A stretch of 64,000 nt of DNA, taken from the NCBI RefSeq assembly GCF_016863175.1, contig NZ_BOOJ01000011.1:55993-119992 (forward strand), written 5' to 3'. Positions 61,055 to 64,000 of the stretch are shown piece after piece. Position 1 is the stretch's first letter. Each line of letters opens with the position of its first letter. The translations under genes were made by a program, and so were the position numbers. The notes under the pieces were generated by a model, which was not told where the DNA came from, did not search any database, and saw nothing but the letters and a program-made list of their open reading frames with translations. The DNA is from Paraplanobispora siamensis (GTDB taxonomy: Bacteria; Actinomycetota; Actinomycetes; Streptosporangiales; Streptosporangiaceae).

Positions 61055-61634
61055 GGCCGGGGGGAGGGGGCGCCGGTGGCGCCGGTTCCTCGGCGGTGAG
61101 CAGGGAGCGCAGGCGGTTCAGGCAGCGGGCGCGGGTGGGGCCGTAGCTGCCCGGAGGCATGCCCAGGCGGCCGGCCAGCTGGAGGACGCCGGCTTCGGGG
61201 GCGGCGGCCATCAGGCGCAGCAGGGAACGGCAGGGCTCGTGCATGCTCTCGACCACTCCCCACAGGCGGCGGCCCTCGTCGGCGACCACGACGGCGAGGG
61301 CGGGGTCGGCGTGGGGATGCCAGGTCTCGGCGGGGCCGGGCGGGTCGGCGGGGTCGGCGACCAGCCGCTCGTCCCGGGTGCGCCTGCGGACCAGGCAGGC
61401 CTCGCGCCGGGCGGTGGTGAACAGCCAGGCGCCGATCCGGGCGGGGTCGCGGACGGTGTGCAGGCTCTCGACCAGCCGCAGCCAGGTCCCCTGCACGGCG
61501 TCGGCCGCGTCGGCGGTGCTGAGCCCGTAGGCGCGGACCGCGGACCAGACCAGAGGGGTGAGCCGCTTGACCGTCACGTCCCAGGCCGCCTGGTCGCCCG
61601 CCAGGACGGCGTCGAGCGTGTGCTGATCGATCAC
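61038..61634 (-). CDS. ECF-like sigma-70 family sigma factor of the CHAT cluster
   Basis: The 198-aa protein has sigma region 2 (about 10-80: AWDVTVKRLTPLVWSAVRAY, then DAADAVQGTWLRLVESLHTV and IGAWLFTTARREACLVRRR) and a region-4-like helical part (SLLRLMAAAPEAGVLQLAGR, GMPPGSYGPTRARCLNRLRS). GTG at 61634 has GGAGG five bases upstream; a GTG at 61661 lacks a signal. No anti-sigma factor is recognisable next to it, unless the small protein after it plays that part. It lies 61 bases after the S8 protease and 100 bases before the small gene, all on one strand. Confidence 0.87.
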   Translation of the reverse strand: MIDQHTLDAVLAGDQAAWDVTVKRLTPLVWSAVRAYGLSTADAADAVQGTWLRLVESLHTVRDPARIGAWLFTTARREACLVRRRTRDERLVADPADPPGPAETWHPHADPALAVVVADEGRRLWGVVESMHEPCRSLLRLMAAAPEAGVLQLAGRLGMPPGSYGPTRARCLNRLRSLLTAEEPAPPAPPPPGRRPTP

Positions 61635-61695
61635 CGGTGCCTCCGGGGCCGCGTCGGGCACTTTACGTGTTCATGGCATTACTCTGGGTCGCAGC

Positions 61696-62745
61696 TTACC
61701 CGTGCACGGGCACCACGGTTCCCAGATCGTCGATCCGCCCGGCCCGGCGTGGATCCAGGACCTGCGCCACCGCCCGCGCCGGCGTCGTCCCCGCGGCGAG
61801 CGCCGCGATCTCCCCGCTGACCGCGGCCGCCGCGAAGGAGGTCCCGCTCCAGCGCGCGTACCCTCCGAAGGGCTCCTCCTCCAGGAAGGCGCTGGCCAGC
61901 CACTCGCCCCGGGTGCAGGCGTCCACCCAGGGGCCGTACGCCGAGAACGGCGCCCGGGCCCCTCCGGCGGCGTCCAGGGCGCCGACGGCGACCACGCCGG
62001 GCAGGGCGGCGGGCCAGAACGGCCGGTCCGAGGCCGTGTTGCCCGCGCAGGCGACCACCGCCGTGCCGGGCAGCGCGGCCAGCGCCTCCCGGACCAGTGG
62101 GGAGGGGCGGTCGTCGAAGCTGTGCCCGCCGAAGGAGAGGTTGAGCACCTCCGGCGGGTCGTCCCGCAGCAGAGCCAGCAGGCGCAGCAGCCCGGCCTCG
62201 TCTCCGACGCCGTGGCCGTCCAGTGCCCGCAGCGGGCGCAGCCGCGCCCGCGGGGCCCCGCGCAGGATCAGGCCGGCGACGAAGGTCCCGTGCCCGGCCT
62301 GGGCGTCGCGCTCGCCGTCGCCGTCCGAGTCGGGCGGCTCGGCCTCCTGGCGCCGCTCCAGGAACCAGGGGCGCTCCCTCCACCACGGGTGCGCGCCCAG
62401 GCAGGTGTCGAGCACCGCCACGGTCACGGAGCCCTCGCCTGGGGGCGGCGCGCTGAGCGGACCGGCCGGGAACGGGCGGGAGGCCGGTCCGCCGAAGAAG
62501 AGGGGCTGGCCCGTCAGGACGTGGTTGGGGCAGACGCGGTGGCCCCGGTCCCGGAGGGTGGCCGCCAGGTCGCAGACGTCCACGCCGGGCGAGAGCCGTA
62601 CCCGGAAGATCCCGTCGGCCCCGCGGTCCCCGGCCGCGGCGGTCCAGCGGGCGGCGGCCTCCATCCCCGGGGCGTCGGCCAGCAGCTGCCCCGGTCTGAT
62701 CAGCGCGGGTGATCCTGGTACGGGCCCGACCCGCTGGACGTTCAT
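61696..62745 (-). CDS. Subtilisin-like S8 serine protease, cytoplasmic type
   Basis: The 349-aa protein has a complete catalytic set: Asp113 (VAVLDTCLG), His152 (AGHGTFVAGLI), oxyanion Asn236 (VACAGNTASD) and Ser303 (SGTSFAAAAVSGEIAAL). The first ~105 residues are a prodomain-like unit (GIFRVRLSPGVDVCDLAATL). No signal peptide is visible, so it is probably cytoplasmic. ATG at 62745 has GGAG upstream; the frame is open farther upstream but codon use falls off there. It is the first gene of the minus-strand cluster with the sigma factor and the CHAT protease. Confidence 0.9.
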   Translation of the reverse strand: MNVQRVGPVPGSPALIRPGQLLADAPGMEAAARWTAAAGDRGADGIFRVRLSPGVDVCDLAATLRDRGHRVCPNHVLTGQPLFFGGPASRPFPAGPLSAPPPGEGSVTVAVLDTCLGAHPWWRERPWFLERRQEAEPPDSDGDGERDAQAGHGTFVAGLILRGAPRARLRPLRALDGHGVGDEAGLLRLLALLRDDPPEVLNLSFGGHSFDDRPSPLVREALAALPGTAVVACAGNTASDRPFWPAALPGVVAVGALDAAGGARAPFSAYGPWVDACTRGEWLASAFLEEEPFGGYARWSGTSFAAAAVSGEIAALAAGTTPARAVAQVLDPRRAGRIDDLGTVVPVHG

Positions 62746-63135
62746 GGCGCTCCGGGAGGTGATCGGCGGACTGCTGGACGGCCTTCGGCCCGAAACGATG
62801 CCGCACCCCGGCGTCCACCGGGCTGTGAACCCGGTTTCCCGTCCCCGTCCGGGCGCCCGCTCTGCCGGTGTTACGGCCCGCCGGAAGCAGGGGTCACCGA
62901 TTTCCTCGGCGTTCGACAACATGATCGAACGTAAGGTAAAGGTGCACCTTGCACGAGTGGAAGAACAGGGCGATCCGCCCGCTATGACGGAGCGGAGAGG
63001 CGGTCTGCGCCATCTCGGTATGACGTCCCTCTGGTGCGATGTCACAACCGACGGTAGTCTCTCCTTCAGTCACTTGTGATCATCCGTGGGCGAGGCCGTT
63101 GGGGAAGGCGCACCTCGTACGAAACGGGAGGTCCG
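62746..63135. other. 390-bp divergent control region of the CHAT cluster
   Basis: This gap between the S8 protease (minus) and DUF3145 (plus) is less GC-rich than its surroundings. It holds the CGTTCGA-N8-TCGAACG inverted repeat (62910-62931), a small GTGCA-CCT-TGCAC repeat at 62942-62954, and no gene. It should carry the promoters of both units. Confidence 0.6.
62910..62931. promoter_or_regulatory. Candidate operator upstream of the protease/sigma/CHAT cluster
   Basis: CGTTCGA-CAACATGA-TCGAACG is a perfect 22-base inverted repeat with 7-bp arms, about 165 bases upstream of the S8 protease start and about 205 before the DUF3145 start. The half-sites are in the opposite order to the actinobacterial LexA box (TCGAAC-N4-GTTCGA), so LexA is unlikely. 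The binding protein is unknown. Confidence 0.5.
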
Positions 63136-63630
63136 GTGTCTGCTCGTGGCGTGCTTTACGTCCACTCGGCTCAGCCTGCGCTGTGCCCTCATATCGAATG
63201 GGCGGTCGCGGGCGTCCTTGGCGTGCCCGTAGACCTGACGTGGACGCCCCAGCCCGCCGCACCCGGTCACGTGCGCGCACAGGCCGAGTGGCAAGGACGT
63301 CAGGGGACCGCCGCGGCCATCGCCTCCTCGTTGATGGGCTGGCAGCGCATCCGCTTCGAAGTGACCGAGGACGCCTCGCCCGAGGCCGACGGCTCCCGGC
63401 ACGCCTACACCCCGGCCCTGGGCGCCTTCACGGCGGTGATCGGGGCCAGCGGCGACATCATGGTGCCCGAGGACCGGCTGCGCTCCGCCATGCTCCTGGC
63501 CCGCCAGGGCAGGGTGGTGCTCGAAGAGGAGCTGGACAAGCTGCTGGGCAGGCAGTGGGACGAGGAGCTCGAGTCGTTCCGCTACGCGGGCGAGGGTGCA
63601 CCGGTGCGCTGGCTGCACGCCGCCGTCTGA
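63136..63630 (+). CDS. DUF3145 family protein
   Basis: The 164-aa protein is an actinobacterial DUF3145 member: GVLYVHSAQPALCPHIEWAV, WQRIRFEVTEDASPEADGSR and HAYTPALGAFTAVIGASGDI are typical. It is soluble, with unknown function. GTG at 63136 follows GGGAGG. Such genes are well conserved in actinomycetes, so it is probably ordinary chromosome next to the CHAT cluster. Confidence 0.9.
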   Translation: MSARGVLYVHSAQPALCPHIEWAVAGVLGVPVDLTWTPQPAAPGHVRAQAEWQGRQGTAAAIASSLMGWQRIRFEVTEDASPEADGSRHAYTPALGAFTAVIGASGDIMVPEDRLRSAMLLARQGRVVLEEELDKLLGRQWDEELESFRYAGEGAPVRWLHAAV

Positions 63631-63678
63631 GCGGGCCCGGTCCGACCTCCTCCCGGCCCGACCCCGCCCGCTCGACCC

Positions 63679-63777
63679 CCAGCCGCCTGCGCCCGTCCGA
63701 CCTCCCGCCGTCCAGCCGCCTACGCCCGTCCGACCTCCCGCCGTCCAGCCGTCTGCGCCCGTCCGACTTCCAGCCGT
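63679..63777. repeat. Three 33-bp tandem repeats
   Basis: The unit starting CCAGCCGCCTGCGCCCGTCC is present at 63679-63711, 63712-63744 and 63745-63777. Copy 2 has one substitution and copy 3 a few. It is intergenic, downstream of DUF3145. Confidence 0.9.
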
Positions 63778-63908
63778 CCCGCCTGTCTGACCTCCCACCT
63801 TCCCCGCCTGTCCGGGCCCCGCCTTCCTGCGCTTCCGGCCGCCGCCGTTCCCTCCCCGCCGCCTGGCCGGGGCGGACGGAGGCACGGAAGCGGGACGGAC
63901 ATGCAGAG

Positions 63909-63998
63909 GCGGACGCACAGAAGCGGGCGGACGCACAGAAGCGGGCGGACGCACAGAAGCGGGCGGACGCACGGAAGCGGGCGGACGCACGGAAGCGG
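63909..63998. repeat. Five 18-bp tandem repeats at the window end
   Basis: GCGGACGCACAGAAGCGG repeats five times (63909-63998); the last two copies read ACGG in place of ACAG. It may continue beyond base 64000. One plus-strand frame gives a charged helical hexapeptide ADAQKR, which could belong to a gene that extends outside the window. Confidence 0.9.
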
Positions 63999-64000
63999 GC

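Larger units (their letters stand above)
63631..64000. other. Repeat-rich tail of the window without a recognisable gene
   Basis: After the DUF3145 stop the sequence is made of Pro/Arg-type low-complexity codons in several frames, including two repeat arrays (63679-63777, 63909-63998). A frame reading ADAQKR in the second array is open to the window end, but no start can be assigned. Confidence 0.5.

Noticed and set aside
62910..62931. LexA/SOS box
   Set aside because: The half-sites are in reverse order (GTTCGA first) and the spacer is 8, not 4, so the SOS consensus is not met.
63070..63990. Minus-strand frame with RPPASV and Gly-rich repeats covering the DUF3145 gene
   Set aside because: It overlaps the whole DUF3145 gene and consists of translated DNA repeats; no ribosome binding site is seen.

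Overview
This is a 64 kb chromosomal window from a high-GC actinomycete. GC is very high in third codon positions, many genes start at GTG, and actinobacterial signature families are present (DUF7455, DUF5998, DUF3145). The block principal sigma factor (hrdB type) - topoisomerase IV subunit B - topoisomerase IV subunit A resembles the arrangement I recall from Streptomyces. The style of the accessory genes fits Streptosporangiales or a related filamentous group, but that placement is inference. I see no rRNA, tRNA, CRISPR array, insertion sequence, integrase or phage gene. The region looks like stable chromosome with lineage-specific accessory genes.

Layout. 0-5 kb: 3' part of the B12-dependent ribonucleotide reductase with a clear terminator, an erythromycin-esterase-like gene with a palindrome over its ribosome binding site, and small stress-type proteins. 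5-10 kb: PLP decarboxylase, TetR regulator, an ECF41 sigma factor with its adjacent epimerase-like partner and a coupled membrane protein, then two tiny basic proteins. 10-14 kb: two overlapping receptor-kinase genes, one intact and one a predicted pseudokinase. 14-20 kb: secreted, lipoprotein, VOC, LtrA, DoxX and drug-efflux (MFS) genes. 20-26 kb: a TPR/membrane/split-barrel fusion and a membrane-anchored tandem AAA+ ATPase, then an AlkZ-like glycosylase. 26-31 kb: pxpABC (5-oxoprolinase) and two uncharacterised genes. 31-46 kb: PAS-PAS-GAF-PP2C phosphatase, principal sigma factor, yaaA, parE, a carbonic anhydrase, parC and small enzymes. 46-57 kb: acetyltransferases, a lipoprotein, a TauD-type dioxygenase, a RecQ helicase fused to a phosphoribosyltransferase-like domain, a PfkB kinase, a GNAT/NDP-forming acyl-CoA synthetase fusion (Pat type), DUF5998, a phosphodiesterase and a rhodanese. 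57-63 kb: a four-gene minus-strand cluster, namely subtilisin-like S8 protease, ECF-type sigma factor, small beta-rich protein and a 1015-aa TPR-CHAT protease. 63-64 kb: DUF3145 and tandem repeats running to the window end.

The most interesting candidate system is the S8 protease / sigma factor / small protein / TPR-CHAT protease cluster (57425-62745). It pairs two proteases that both keep their catalytic residues with a dedicated transcription factor, and an inverted repeat lies upstream. It could be a stress- or infection-triggered proteolytic cascade; that role is inferred from domain content only. Secondary candidates are the kinase/pseudokinase receptor pair, the TPR-membrane and tandem AAA+ pair with its 32-bp repeated initiation region, the RecQ-PRTase fusion and the two small basic proteins at 9.6-10 kb. 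Short tandem duplications, several lying across start or stop codons, recur through the window.
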